Of a DNA stretch of 46,200 bases, positions 7,904-16,788 are shown piece after piece; the stretch's first letter is position 1, and each line of letters begins with the position of its first letter. This DNA comes from Paracoccaceae bacterium (GTDB lineage Bacteria; Pseudomonadota; Alphaproteobacteria; Rhodobacterales; Rhodobacteraceae), in assembly GCA_006844665.1 (NCBI GenBank), contig SPJP01000018.1, positions 1-46,200 of the forward strand, in the 5' to 3' direction. The notes under the pieces were generated by a model. The model did no database searches and was not told where the DNA came from. It saw only the letters and a list, made by a program, of their open reading frames with translations. The translations under genes were made by a program, and so were the position numbers.

Positions 7904-8596
7904 ATGAAAACGAGTTTTTGGGCAGGCTTCCGTACCGGATTGCCTTTCTTATTGGTCGTCGGGCCATTCGCCACCCTGTTCGGCGTGGTCGGCACCGAAG
8001 CGGGCCTGGACATATACCAAGTAATGGGGTTTTCGGTTTTGGTGATCGCGGGGGCCGCCCAGTTCACCGCGATCCAGCTGATGCAGGACCATGTCCCGAC
8101 ATTGATCGTTCTGGCCTCGGCGCTGGCTGTGAATATGCGGATGGTCATGTATTCGGCGTCTTTGACCCCGCATCTGGGGGCCGCGCCGGTTTGGAAACGG
8201 GCCTTGGTCAGCTACTTTATGGTCGACCAAAGCTATGCTGCGGCCCACCAATATTACGAGCAGAACCCAGAACTGCCCTTGGACAGCAAGCTGGCGTTCT
8301 TTTTCGGTGTCGCTACTGCCGTCGCGCCATTTTGGTATCTGTTCACCTATGTGGGCGCGGCTGTCGGGACCTCTATCCCGCCGGAATATGCGCTGGATTT
8401 CGCGGTGCCGATTACGTTTCTGGCGATCATCGCGCCGGGATTGCGGACGATTGCCCATGTTGCGGCGGCGATGGTGTCTATTATCGTGGCGCTGCTGCTG
8501 AACTTTTTGCCCTATAACCTGTGGCTGCTTGTCGCGGCCTTTGCGGCAATGATCACCGGCGCGCAGGTCGAGCTGTGGATGGAGCGCCAAAAATGA
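7904..8596 (+). CDS. azlC: AzlC-family branched-chain amino acid exporter, large subunit
   Basis: A 230-residue integral membrane protein of the AzlC family, the large subunit of a two-part exporter for branched-chain amino acids or similar compounds. Several hydrophobic helices are visible, beginning with FWAGFRTGLPFLLVVGPFAT and GFSVLVIAGAAQFTAIQLM. The motif AGAAQFTAIQLM and NMRMVMYSASL, with the later MVDQSYA, are typical of the family. The ATG at 7904 has a weak ribosome site; a GTG at 7889 with AGGG ahead would add five residues and is a real alternative. The stop overlaps the azlD start by 4 bp. It is divergent from fdhD across about 70 bp. Confidence 0.9.
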   Translation: MKTSFWAGFRTGLPFLLVVGPFATLFGVVGTEAGLDIYQVMGFSVLVIAGAAQFTAIQLMQDHVPTLIVLASALAVNMRMVMYSASLTPHLGAAPVWKRALVSYFMVDQSYAAAHQYYEQNPELPLDSKLAFFFGVATAVAPFWYLFTYVGAAVGTSIPPEYALDFAVPITFLAIIAPGLRTIAHVAAAMVSIIVALLLNFLPYNLWLLVAAFAAMITGAQVELWMERQK

Positions 8597-8934
8597 GCTT
8601 TTCAGACGCGAATATCTGGATAATCATCTTTTGCATGGGTGTTGGCACCTTTGTTTTGCGGTTTTCTTTTCTGGGTTTGATCGGAAACCGGCACATGTCG
8701 CTCTGGCTGCTGCGCCACTTGCGCTATACCGCTGTGGCGGTGATGCCTGCGCTAATCACACCCTTGGTTTTATGGCCCGACGCAACAGGCGGGCAGCTTG
8801 ATCCGGCGCGATTGGCGGCCGCGAGCGCGACCTTAGTCATTGGTTTGTGGACAAAAAACGTGATTTTGGCGATCCTTTCAGGCGGTGTGACGCTGTACAC
8901 CGTGCTGTATTTCCTGCCCAGCGCCATCGCCTGA
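8593..8934 (+). CDS. azlD: AzlD-family branched-chain amino acid exporter, small subunit
   Basis: A 113-residue membrane protein, the small partner of AzlC. It begins MSFSDANIWIIIFCMGVGTF and contains VLRFSFLGL, then LRHLRYTAVAVMPALITPLV and a C-terminal hydrophobic part with GLWTKNVILAILSGGVTLY. The start at 8593 forms ATGA with the azlC stop, which fixes it and points to coupled translation. The family name rests on length, the R-x5-L-R-F-like N-terminus and the tight link to azlC. Confidence 0.9.
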   Translation: MSFSDANIWIIIFCMGVGTFVLRFSFLGLIGNRHMSLWLLRHLRYTAVAVMPALITPLVLWPDATGGQLDPARLAAASATLVIGLWTKNVILAILSGGVTLYTVLYFLPSAIA

Positions 8935-9039
8935 TCACGCGCGGGTCTGCGGGCTGAGTTTCCAAGGATCTGCTCTGTTTGGCGAGGCTGAACCTTGGCC
9001 CTAGGCCTTGTTATTGCAAAGTGATCGCAAAAACTTGGC

Positions 9040-9067
9040 TTGGACAAGCGACGGAAAGCATTATCTG
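9040..9067 (+). promoter_or_regulatory. Possible sigma-70 promoter for the RND operon
   Basis: TTGGAC at 9040-9045 and TATCTG at 9062-9067 are separated by 16 bp and lie about 40 bp ahead of the adaptor start at 9106. The spacing is acceptable but neither box is a close consensus match. The 171-bp gap between azlD and the adaptor otherwise shows only a weak TTGC-N9-GCAA dyad at 9014-9030. Confidence 0.3.
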
Positions 9068-9105
9068 ATACGTTTAATGCCCAGATCCGTCCGGAGACTT
9101 CTTGA

Positions 9106-10572
9106 ATGCGCTTTCTAACCCGTAGCCTTATGGGCTTGTTTTTGATGTCCCTGACCTTTGGGTTGTTGGCCTATGCAGGCAGCGGCATCTACAGCGCTGT
9201 GCAGGAACGTATTTCGGCGGAACCTCGGTCACGGCCCGCGCGGGAACGGGTGACAAGCGTGAATGTAATCGCCTACGAGCCCTCCCAGATCGCGCCGGAG
9301 TTTTCGACCTTTGGCGAGGTGGTCAGCCGCCGCAGTCTGGATTTGCGTGCGCCCAGCGCTGGGACGATTTTGAAGGTGTCGGATAACCTTGTCGAAGGCG
9401 GATCGGTCACGGCGGGTGAAGTGTTGCTGGAAATTGACCCAACGGACGCGCAATCGCCGCTGGATATCGCCGGGGCGGATCTAAGCGAGGCCGAGGCAGA
9501 GCTGCGCGATGCAACCCGCGCTTTGGCTTTGGCCGAGGATTCGTTGAAAGGGGCCCAAGATCAGGCGGATCTGCGAATGCGCGCCCTGACCCGGCAGCAG
9601 GATCTGGCCGCACGCGGTGTTGGCACCGCTGCCGCAGTAGAGGCGGCAGAGCTGTCCGCATCCTCGGCCGCGCAATCGGTTTTGTCCCAGCGCCAAGCCC
9701 TTGCCAGTGCGCAATCCCGGATCGAACGGGCTGAAACCGCCCTGTCGCGCCGCCAGATCGCCTTGGCCGAGGCCGAGCGTGACGTGACCGATACCAAGCT
9801 GATCGCGGAATTTGACGGGGTGCTTGCCGATGTGGCCGTGATCGCGGGCGGGACCTTGTCGGCCAATGAAAAAATCGCTCAGCTGATTGATCCCAGCGCG
9901 CTGGAAGTGGCGTTCAGGATCTCGACCGCGCAATATGCGCGGCTGTTGGATCAGGCCGGGGTGCTGCGCCCTGCAACTGTTCGGGTCAGCTTGGATGTGT
10001 CGGGATTTGATACGATTGCGGAAACCCAGATTTCTCGGGCCAGTGCATCGGTCGGTGAAGGCCAGACCGGGCGGTTGTTATTTGCGCCGATGACCAATAT
10101 GCCCAGCTTCCGGCCCGGTGATTTTGTCACCGCAACTGTGGTTGAACCCGCGATGAACCGGGTTGCCTTGTTGCCCGCCAGCGCCGTGGATGCGGCGGGG
10201 GGCGTCTTGCTGCTGGGGGAAGGCGACCGGCTGGAATATGCCAGTGTGGAGGTTTTGCGCCGTCAGGGCGATGACGTGATCGTTCAAGCTCGCGGTCTGG
10301 CGGGACGAGAGCTGGTGGCCGAACGTTCGCCCTTGCTGGGGGCCGGTATTCGCATATCCCCGTTGCGCCCTGCCCCCGAAGGCGGCGCCCCGGCGCCAGA
10401 GGCCCCCAGCGCAATCGCGCTGGACGACGAACGCCGCGCCAAGCTGATCGCTTTTGTCGAGGCGAACACCCGGATGCCTGCCGAAGTCCGCGAACGCCTG
10501 CTGGGGCAACTCAACCAGCCCGAGGTGCCTATTCGCGTGGTCGAACGGCTGGAAGGCCGGATGGGGGGATAG
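9106..10572 (+). CDS. RND efflux periplasmic adaptor (membrane fusion protein)
   Basis: A 488-residue adaptor of the HlyD/AcrA type that would bridge the inner-membrane RND pump and an outer-membrane channel. An uncleaved N-terminal helix or signal (LMGLFLMSLTFGLLAYAGSG) is followed by the first half-lipoyl strand (RRSLDLRAPSAGTILKVSDN), a long alpha hairpin of alanine/glutamate-rich coiled coil (about residues 125-230), the second half-lipoyl strand (DTKLIAEFDGVLADVAVIAG) and a beta-barrel region. A C-terminal tail of some 60 residues (EGGAPAPEAPSAIALDDERR onward) is longer than usual. The permease begins 3 bp after its stop. CGGAGA upstream supports the ATG at 9106. Confidence 0.9.
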   Translation: MRFLTRSLMGLFLMSLTFGLLAYAGSGIYSAVQERISAEPRSRPARERVTSVNVIAYEPSQIAPEFSTFGEVVSRRSLDLRAPSAGTILKVSDNLVEGGSVTAGEVLLEIDPTDAQSPLDIAGADLSEAEAELRDATRALALAEDSLKGAQDQADLRMRALTRQQDLAARGVGTAAAVEAAELSASSAAQSVLSQRQALASAQSRIERAETALSRRQIALAEAERDVTDTKLIAEFDGVLADVAVIAGGTLSANEKIAQLIDPSALEVAFRISTAQYARLLDQAGVLRPATVRVSLDVSGFDTIAETQISRASASVGEGQTGRLLFAPMTNMPSFRPGDFVTATVVEPAMNRVALLPASAVDAAGGVLLLGEGDRLEYASVEVLRRQGDDVIVQARGLAGRELVAERSPLLGAGIRISPLRPAPEGGAPAPEAPSAIALDDERRAKLIAFVEANTRMPAEVRERLLGQLNQPEVPIRVVERLEGRMGG

Positions 10573-10575
10573 GGT

Positions 10576-13500
10576 ATGAAATTTTCGGGCCTGCTGTCTT
10601 ATTTCGCGCGACACCGCACTGCGGCGAACCTGTTGCTGGTGTGTCTTTTGGCGGCCGGGGCCGCTGCGGTTCCCAATATGCGGGCCCAGTTCTTTCCCGA
10701 CGTGATCATCGATTCCGTATCCGTTTCGGTCCGCTGGGACGGGGCCGGGGCCGAAGACGTGGACGGGGCCATCGTGCAGATCATGCAGCCCGCTTTGTTG
10801 ACAGTTGAAGGGGTCGCGAGTTCGTCAGCCACGGCCAGCGAAGGCAGCGCACGGATCTCGCTTGAATTCGAGCCGGGCTGGGACATGGCGCGGGCCGCAG
10901 ATGATGTGCAGACCGCTGTCGACGCGATCAGCAATTTACCTGCGGAGGCCGAAACCCCCAATGTCAGGCGCGGCGCGTGGCGGGACCGGGTGACAGATGT
11001 GGTGATCACGGGGCCTGTCGGCGTCGACCAATTGGCGCGGTTTTCCGATGAATTTGTGGCGCGATTGTTCCTGAACGGCGTCACCCGCGTCACCATCCGC
11101 GGCATCGCCGACCCCAGAACGGTTGTGCAGGTGACCTCGGGCGCGTTGATCCGCAATGACGTGACCTTATCGGAAATCGCAACCGCCATCGGGGCCGAGG
11201 TTGCGACCACCCCGGTGGGCGATGTGTCGGGGGGTGCTGCACGGGTACGCACGGGCGTGGCCAAGCGCGATGCGGCAGATATCGAAGGGATCGTGCTGCG
11301 ATCTAACCCTGATGGCAGTACCCTGACCGTGGGCGATGTGGCGCAAATCCAGGTCGAAGGCATTGACCGGAACCGAGGCTATTTCGTGGGGCCGAACCCG
11401 GCGATTTCGATCCGGGTGGACCGGTCTGATCAAGGCGACGCGATCAAGCTGCAAGCCCAGGTCGAAGAGGTCGCCGAGGAAGTTCAGGCTGGCCTGCCCG
11501 AAGGGGTCACCATTGATCTGATCCGCACCCGGGCCGAGCTGATTACCGGCCGTTTGAACATCCTGCTGGACAACGCGATTGTTGGTCTGGCGCTGGTGGT
11601 CGGGCTGCTATTTTTATTCCTGAACGCGCGCACTGCGTTCTGGGTGGCAGCCGGCATCCCCGTGGCAATGCTGGCCGCAATTGCGCTGATGTATGCGGCG
11701 GGGCTGACGATCAACATGATCTCGCTTTTCGCGCTGATTATCACCTTGGGGATCGTGGTGGATGACGCGATTGTCGTGGGCGAACACGCCGATTACCGCG
11801 CCCGCAGCTTGGGCGAATCCCCGGTCGAGGCGTCCGAGAACGCCGCCAAGCGCATGGCGGGCCCCGTTTTTTCGGCCACCATCACAACGATCATCGCCTT
11901 TTGGGGGTTAACCATGATCCAAGGCCGGTTCGGCCAGCTGATCGCGGATATTCCTTTCACTGTGATCGTTGTGCTAATCGCCTCGCTGATCGAATGCTTT
12001 TTGATCTTGCCCAATCACATGTCCCATGCGCTGAAGGAACGGCAAGACACGGGGTTCAGCCGGGTGCAGGTCGCAAAGGCCGGGCTTGCTGTTTTGGCGC
12101 TGGCGGGCGTTCTGGCGGTGTTGGTCTGGGGATTGATCCTGCCGAACTGGTTCGGTGTGGCCGGCCTGCCCGCTTGGATCAGTGGTGAAACGCTGATCGC
12201 CGCACTTGTCGGGGCGGCCCTGATGGCGGGGCTGTTTCTGGCCCTGCCGCGCGCGCGCAAATTGGCGATTTTGGGCAAGATGAGCGAACACGGCTTTGAT
12301 CTGCCCAGCCGGGTGATGAACAAAGGGTTGGAGTGGTTCAAGCGTGTGATTTTCCGCCGCCTGATGGCCGGGGTTATTGCCGCGCGTTACCCTGTTATGG
12401 CTGGTGTATTCGTCGTGCTTGGCAGCCAGATCACCTTGTTCATCCAAGGCGATGTGACCTGGCGGTTCTTTAACTCGCCCGAACAGGGTTCAGTGTCTGG
12501 CAACTTCGCAATGCTGCCGGGGGCCACCCGCGACGACACGATGGAAATGATGCGCGAAATGCAGCGGGCGACCGAGGCTGTGGGCGCGAAATACGAGGCC
12601 GAGTATGGCCGCAACCCGCTGGCCTATGTGCTGGCCGAACTGGGCGGCAATACCGGGCGGGGATTGTCGGGCGCTGGGATCAAGGATCCTGATCAGCTGG
12701 GGTCCATCGCGATCGAACTGATCGACGCAGATCTGCGCCCCTATTCCAGCTTTGCCTTTGTGGCCGAGCTGCAAGACACGGTCGTTAACCATCCGATGCT
12801 GGAGACCGTCAGCTTTCGCGGCTGGCGCGGGGGGCCGGGCGGCGATGCGCTGGATGTCCAGCTGACCGGGGCCGACAGTGAAACGCTGAAAGCGGCGGCT
12901 GAAGCGTTAAAGACCCGCCTTGCGCAATATGGCGAAGTTTCGGCGCTGGAAGATGATCTGTCTTATGACAAGGAAGAGCTGATCCTGGACCTGACGCCGC
13001 AAGGGGCGGCCCTTGGGTTCACCATCGACCAGCTGGGCCGGGTGCTGCGCGACCGTCTGAACGGAATCGAGGCTGCGAGTTATCCGCTGGGTGTGCGGTC
13101 GGCCACCATCCGGGTTGAACTGCCCCCGGACGAGCTGACAGCGGATTTTCTGGACCGCACTCAGATGCGCGCGCCATCTGGTATTTATGTGCCATTGGCG
13201 GATCTGGTGTCCGTTACGTCGCGCAACGGGTTTTCGACCATTCAGCGGGAAAATGGCCTGCATGTCGTATCGGTCACCGGGGATATTTCCGAAGACGACC
13301 CGGCGCGCGCGGCTGAAATTTCCGAAGAGATCGCGGCCGATATTTTACCCAGCCTAGCGGCGCAGTTCGGGATCACGACCCAGATTTCGGGCCTGGCCGA
13401 ACAAGAACAAAGCTTTCTGACCGATGCAGGGCTGGGATTTGGCCTGTGTTTGTTGGGGATTTTCCTGGTTCTGTCTTGGGTGTTTTCCAGCTGGACCCGG

Positions 13501-14196
13501 CCCGTTGTGGTGATGGCGATCATTCCGTTCGGGCTGATCGGGACGATCTATGGGCATAATCTGTGGGACATTCCGCTAAGCATGTTCACCGTGGTTGGCT
13601 TGATCGGGATGACGGGGATTATCATCAACGACTCGATCGTTTTGGTTACAACCATTGATGAATACGCCAAGGATCGTGGGTTGTTCCCGGCGATTATCGA
13701 CGGCACGACTGACCGCTTTCGCCCGGTTCTATTGACGACGCTGACCACCGTATTGGGCCTTGCGCCGTTGTTATACGAGACCTCGCAACAAGCGCAGTTC
13801 TTGCGGCCAACGGTGATCACGCTGGTCTATGGTTTGGGCTTTGGCATGGTTCTGGTGCTGCTGGTCGTGCCTGCGCTGATGGCCATGCAGATGGATGTCA
13901 CGCGGCATGTGACCTCGGCCAAGCGCGCCCTTCGGTTGGGCCAAGCAGGCAGGCCTATGGGGCTGTTTGTGGGTGGCCTGGCGGCGGTATTGGCGCTGTG
14001 GTTTGCGGGCACTTTGGGATCGGCGATTGTGACCAATTCCTTAAGCGCGCCGGTCACAGCGATCTTGCCCGGACTGGCGGATGCAGACGCGATGCGGGCG
14101 GGCTTGGGGATGTTCCTGGGCGGGGCTGCCGCGGTGCTGCTTTTGGCCTGGATCGGGTCGGCCATCGTGATGACGCTGCGCCAGAGGGCCGTTTAA
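10576..14196 (+). CDS. RND-family efflux permease with extra membrane segments
   Basis: A 1206-residue proton-driven RND pump. The N-terminal helix and the first porter sequence (FFPDVIIDSVSVSV) are typical, and the essential acidic pair in TM4 is Asp396-Asp397 (GIVVDDAIVVGEHADY), in line with Asp407-Asp408 of AcrB. It is about 150 residues longer than AcrB-type pumps. The surplus lies in two places: a central cytoplasmic loop containing two extra hydrophobic helices (near residues 498-525 and 538-557), and a C-terminal extension with two more (near 1130-1146 and 1176-1200). The substrate is unknown and no outer-membrane channel gene or regulator is next to it. The stop shares TTAA with the stop of the opposite-strand gene. 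Confidence 0.92.
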   Translation: MKFSGLLSYFARHRTAANLLLVCLLAAGAAAVPNMRAQFFPDVIIDSVSVSVRWDGAGAEDVDGAIVQIMQPALLTVEGVASSSATASEGSARISLEFEPGWDMARAADDVQTAVDAISNLPAEAETPNVRRGAWRDRVTDVVITGPVGVDQLARFSDEFVARLFLNGVTRVTIRGIADPRTVVQVTSGALIRNDVTLSEIATAIGAEVATTPVGDVSGGAARVRTGVAKRDAADIEGIVLRSNPDGSTLTVGDVAQIQVEGIDRNRGYFVGPNPAISIRVDRSDQGDAIKLQAQVEEVAEEVQAGLPEGVTIDLIRTRAELITGRLNILLDNAIVGLALVVGLLFLFLNARTAFWVAAGIPVAMLAAIALMYAAGLTINMISLFALIITLGIVVDDAIVVGEHADYRARSLGESPVEASENAAKRMAGPVFSATITTIIAFWGLTMIQGRFGQLIADIPFTVIVVLIASLIECFLILPNHMSHALKERQDTGFSRVQVAKAGLAVLALAGVLAVLVWGLILPNWFGVAGLPAWISGETLIAALVGAALMAGLFLALPRARKLAILGKMSEHGFDLPSRVMNKGLEWFKRVIFRRLMAGVIAARYPVMAGVFVVLGSQITLFIQGDVTWRFFNSPEQGSVSGNFAMLPGATRDDTMEMMREMQRATEAVGAKYEAEYGRNPLAYVLAELGGNTGRGLSGAGIKDPDQLGSIAIELIDADLRPYSSFAFVAELQDTVVNHPMLETVSFRGWRGGPGGDALDVQLTGADSETLKAAAEALKTRLAQYGEVSALEDDLSYDKEELILDLTPQGAALGFTIDQLGRVLRDRLNGIEAASYPLGVRSATIRVELPPDELTADFLDRTQMRAPSGIYVPLADLVSVTSRNGFSTIQRENGLHVVSVTGDISEDDPARAAEISEEIAADILPSLAAQFGITTQISGLAEQEQSFLTDAGLGFGLCLLGIFLVLSWVFSSWTRPVVVMAIIPFGLIGTIYGHNLWDIPLSMFTVVGLIGMTGIIINDSIVLVTTIDEYAKDRGLFPAIIDGTTDRFRPVLLTTLTTVLGLAPLLYETSQQAQFLRPTVITLVYGLGFGMVLVLLVVPALMAMQMDVTRHVTSAKRALRLGQAGRPMGLFVGGLAAVLALWFAGTLGSAIVTNSLSAPVTAILPGLADADAMRAGLGMFLGGAAAVLLLAWIGSAIVMTLRQRAV

Positions 14197-15002
14197 CCGG
14201 CGCAGCCCATCATTTCGACCGCTTCACCGGGGTCGCCCAAAATCGTCAGCCGCAGAGAGGAGCGGTCGAACACCATTGCGCTGCCCCGAGGCGGGACAAA
14301 TTCGACCGTGGCATAGGTTTTGCCATCCTTCTGGGTCAGTTCCGTGTCAGACGCCCAGACCCGTGGGTCCGCCGTTTCTGCCATGGCCACCATATCACCA
14401 GAGATCATCGGCAAAGACGGCAATTCAGCTGTCAGGCGCACCCCGTCCGAGATCAGGCCAAGCTGGCATGTCGGCTGGGCCGAGATGCGTTTGGGTTCGG
14501 ACCGCAACGCTGTTTCGATATCCACCGACGGCGCGCCTGATGGCGGTAGAACCGCACGAATTTGGACCGAGGCAGGCATGCAGATGTCTTGGCAAACGCC
14601 GATTTCCAACACGCCTTCGACGACGATATTTTCACCCTGCGCCCCTGGGGTGAGCTCTAACGGCAGGATGACTTCGTCCTTGTAGCCGATTGTGCGAAAT
14701 CCGTTGGTGTCGAACGCGCGGGGCTGAGGGAAATGGATCATCGCGTCCGACAGGTTTTGCGAACCGGCCCAGTCGATGACGGGGGGAATTCCAGCCTCGC
14801 CCGGGGCGCGCCAATAGGTTTTCCAGCCGGGGGCAAGGGTGATGCGCAGGGCCGCCATGTGGTTGCCCTGATCCATGCGCCAGCCTTGGATGACTTGTAC
14901 AGCCGCAACATCGCCGTCACTGCTCGATTGGGCAAAGCTGGCGGAGGGCACTACCGCGCAGGCAAAGGCCGCAGCGGTCAATAGATTCACTGTTCTGTTC
15001 AT
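14193..15002 (-). CDS. Periplasmic protein with DsbD N-terminal-like domain
   Basis: A 269-residue protein whose N-terminus (MNRTVNLLTAAAFACAVVPS, then ASFAQ) reads as a signal peptide. The body resembles the N-terminal periplasmic domain of the thiol reductase DsbD: GNHMAALRITLAPGWKTYWR, IHFPQPRAFDTNGFRTIGYK, and the cysteine pair in GVCQDICMPASVQI. No membrane or thioredoxin domain follows, so this is a stand-alone domain. It may receive electrons from a DsbD/CcdA-type membrane protein and reduce a periplasmic target; this is inference. An upstream in-frame ATG at 15086 would give 28 more residues but would place the signal peptide internally, so 15002 is preferred. It converges on the RND permease with overlapping stops. 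Confidence 0.8.
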   Translation of the reverse strand: MNRTVNLLTAAAFACAVVPSASFAQSSSDGDVAAVQVIQGWRMDQGNHMAALRITLAPGWKTYWRAPGEAGIPPVIDWAGSQNLSDAMIHFPQPRAFDTNGFRTIGYKDEVILPLELTPGAQGENIVVEGVLEIGVCQDICMPASVQIRAVLPPSGAPSVDIETALRSEPKRISAQPTCQLGLISDGVRLTAELPSLPMISGDMVAMAETADPRVWASDTELTQKDGKTYATVEFVPPRGSAMVFDRSSLRLTILGDPGEAVEMMGCAG

Positions 15003-15023
15003 AAGTTCATCTTTTAGGGCCCG

Positions 15024-15039
15024 TTTCACAGTTGTGAAA
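15024..15039. promoter_or_regulatory. 16-bp palindrome, candidate operator
   Basis: TTTCACAGTTGTGAAA is a dyad with perfect 7-bp arms and a 2-bp centre. It lies 22 bp upstream of the DsbD-N-like start (15002, minus) in the divergent gap shared with the YqgE gene. The form suits a dimeric repressor or activator; which one is unknown. Confidence 0.55.
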
Positions 15040-15075
15040 TCACATTCCCGATACGCATTGAAATCATATTCCGAT
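15035..15075. repeat. Two 17-18 bp direct repeats in a divergent promoter region
   Basis: TGAAATCACATTCCCGAT (15035-15052) is repeated as TGAAATCATATTCCGAT (15059-15075), differing by one base and one missing C, with starts 24 bp apart. The first copy overlaps the palindrome at 15024-15039. Tandem sites spaced near two helical turns suggest cooperative binding by a regulator controlling one or both flanking genes. Confidence 0.5.
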
Positions 15076-15126
15076 CTTGGCGGCAAAGCGCTTGAACCCT
15101 GCCCCCGACAACCCCACTGTAGATAT

Positions 15127-15702
15127 ATGGATAAAGACAGCTTGCCCGACGACCTGACTGGTCAATTGCTGATCGCTATGCCCGGAATGGGGGATCCTCG
15201 TTTCGAACATGCGGTCGTGTATCTGTGTGCGCATTCGGCAGACGGGGCGATGGGGTTGATTATCAACAAGCCGGCGCCGGAACTGCAGCTAAAGGGCTTG
15301 TTAGAACAGATCGGCGTGACCCCCACGGATGCGATGCAGCCCCTTCCGATCCATTTCGGTGGCCCTGTGGAAAACGGGCGCGGCTTTGTGCTGCATTCGC
15401 AAGACTACAAAGCGGGCGAGTCGACCTTGGATGTGTCCGACACCATCGGAATGACCGCGACGGTCGATATACTAGAGGCGATTGCCGTTGGCGAAGGGCC
15501 GAGCGATTGCATGCTGGCCCTGGGCTATGCCGGATGGGGTGCGGGGCAATTAGAACAGGAATTGCAGGAAAATGGCTGGCTGACGGTTCAGGGCCCGGAC
15601 GCATTGTTGTTCGACGACGATGCAAACCACAAATGGGAAGCCGCCCTGGCCGTTCTGGGGATCAACCCGTTGTTGCTGTCGAGCGAAGGCGGAACCGCTT
15701 AG
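15127..15702 (+). CDS. YqgE/AlgH family protein
   Basis: A 191-residue member of the YqgE/AlgH (UPF0301) family. The typical N-terminus LTGQLLIAMPGMGDPRFEHA is followed by VVYLCAHSADGAMGLIINKP, IHFGGPVENGRGFVLHS and the C-terminal ALGYAGWGAGQLEQELQENG. The biochemical role of the family is not settled; AlgH was first linked to alginate regulation in Pseudomonas. The ATG at 15127 gives the family N-terminus; an upstream open frame to 14875 is a shadow of the opposite gene. The stop TAG overlaps the stop of the convergent Sua5 gene within TTAG (15699-15702). Confidence 0.94.
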   Translation: MDKDSLPDDLTGQLLIAMPGMGDPRFEHAVVYLCAHSADGAMGLIINKPAPELQLKGLLEQIGVTPTDAMQPLPIHFGGPVENGRGFVLHSQDYKAGESTLDVSDTIGMTATVDILEAIAVGEGPSDCMLALGYAGWGAGQLEQELQENGWLTVQGPDALLFDDDANHKWEAALAVLGINPLLLSSEGGTA

Positions 15703-16670
15703 CGCGGCGCGGCCGCCCGGCGCAAACGATCATTGATGGCGCTGCCCAGTCCGGTTTCTGGCACCGGGGCGACGGCTATGATTTGACCTTCTGTGGCGCG
15801 GGCATCCAAGCTGTGAAGGGCCTCGAAAAGGTTTGCTGCGGCCTCGGTCAGGTCTCCAGCCTCGCTTAGGTTCATGTCGGCCCCGGCGCAAGACGGGCCA
15901 AAACCCAGCCACAAGGCCCCATCCGGGCGCGCGGGTTGGTCCAGAACGACCTGCGCGCCGGGCGCGTAGTGCGAGGCAAGAAGCCCCGGGGAAATAGGCG
16001 CTTTCAGCTGGGTTTGCGCCTTGGGCAGGGGCGCGCCGAGTGTATCCTCGATCTGTTCGGCGCTGATGCCGCCGGGGCGCAGCAGGCGGGGGGTATCGTC
16101 TGTCAGATCCAGAATCGTCGATTCCACGCCCACGGAACAGGCCCCGCCTTGCAAAACCGCGCCGATCCGTCCGTTCAGGCCCGCGATCACATGTTCCGCT
16201 CGGGTTGGGCTGATTTGGCCGGATGGATTGGCCGACGGGGCCGCGACCGGAACACCAGCGGCCCTGAGCAGGTCTTGCGCCAACGGCAGGGCGGGTACGC
16301 GGATGGCGAGGCTAGGCAGGCCCGCGCTGACCAGTTTTGACACCGGCTGATCTGGATTGCGCGTCAGCACCATTGTCAGCGGACCGGGCCAGAAGGCGGC
16401 CGCAAGTTTAAGCGCGTTGGGGCCCATTTGGCCGTAGAGCGCTGCTGTCTCCGCATCAGGCAGATGGACGATCAAGGGGTTAAAACTGGGGCGGCCCTTG
16501 GCGGCATAGATCGCGGCGACTGCATGGTCGTTGGTGGCATCGGCCCCCAGCCCGTAGACCGTTTCAGTGGGAAACGCGACCAAGGATCCGCCGCGCAGCA
16601 ACGCCCCGGCCCGCGCAATGCCTGCATGGTCCGGGTCCAGCTTTTCGGTTTGAACCATCGGTTCGGTCAT
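15699..16670 (-). CDS. L-threonylcarbamoyladenylate synthase (Sua5 type)
   Basis: A 323-residue enzyme making threonylcarbamoyl-AMP from threonine, bicarbonate and ATP, the first step of t6A37 modification of ANN-decoding tRNAs. The N-terminal YrdC domain shows GGSLVAFPTETVYGLGADAT and the KGRPSFNPLIVHL motif (about residues 59-71), then RVPALPLAQDLL and PVAAPSANPSGQISPT. The extra C-terminal Sua5 domain (from about residue 215, SPGLLASHYAP onward) marks the long Sua5 form rather than the short TsaC form. The gene is divergent from the acyl-CoA dehydrogenase and converges on YqgE with a 4-bp stop overlap. Confidence 0.93.
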   Translation of the reverse strand: MTEPMVQTEKLDPDHAGIARAGALLRGGSLVAFPTETVYGLGADATNDHAVAAIYAAKGRPSFNPLIVHLPDAETAALYGQMGPNALKLAAAFWPGPLTMVLTRNPDQPVSKLVSAGLPSLAIRVPALPLAQDLLRAAGVPVAAPSANPSGQISPTRAEHVIAGLNGRIGAVLQGGACSVGVESTILDLTDDTPRLLRPGGISAEQIEDTLGAPLPKAQTQLKAPISPGLLASHYAPGAQVVLDQPARPDGALWLGFGPSCAGADMNLSEAGDLTEAAANLFEALHSLDARATEGQIIAVAPVPETGLGSAINDRLRRAAAPR

Positions 16671-16788
16671 TTCAGTTTTGCACCTATTGACGCTGCGTTT
16701 CTATAGACGGGCTGTCTGCGCGCGTGTCACGACTTATCAAACGGTTTGCCGCCTAGCGCAACGCCCCTGACCCAGATCGGACGCGTCC

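Noticed and set aside
9014-9030. TTGC-N9-GCAA dyad before the RND adaptor
   Set aside because: Arms of only four bases with a long spacer are expected by chance.
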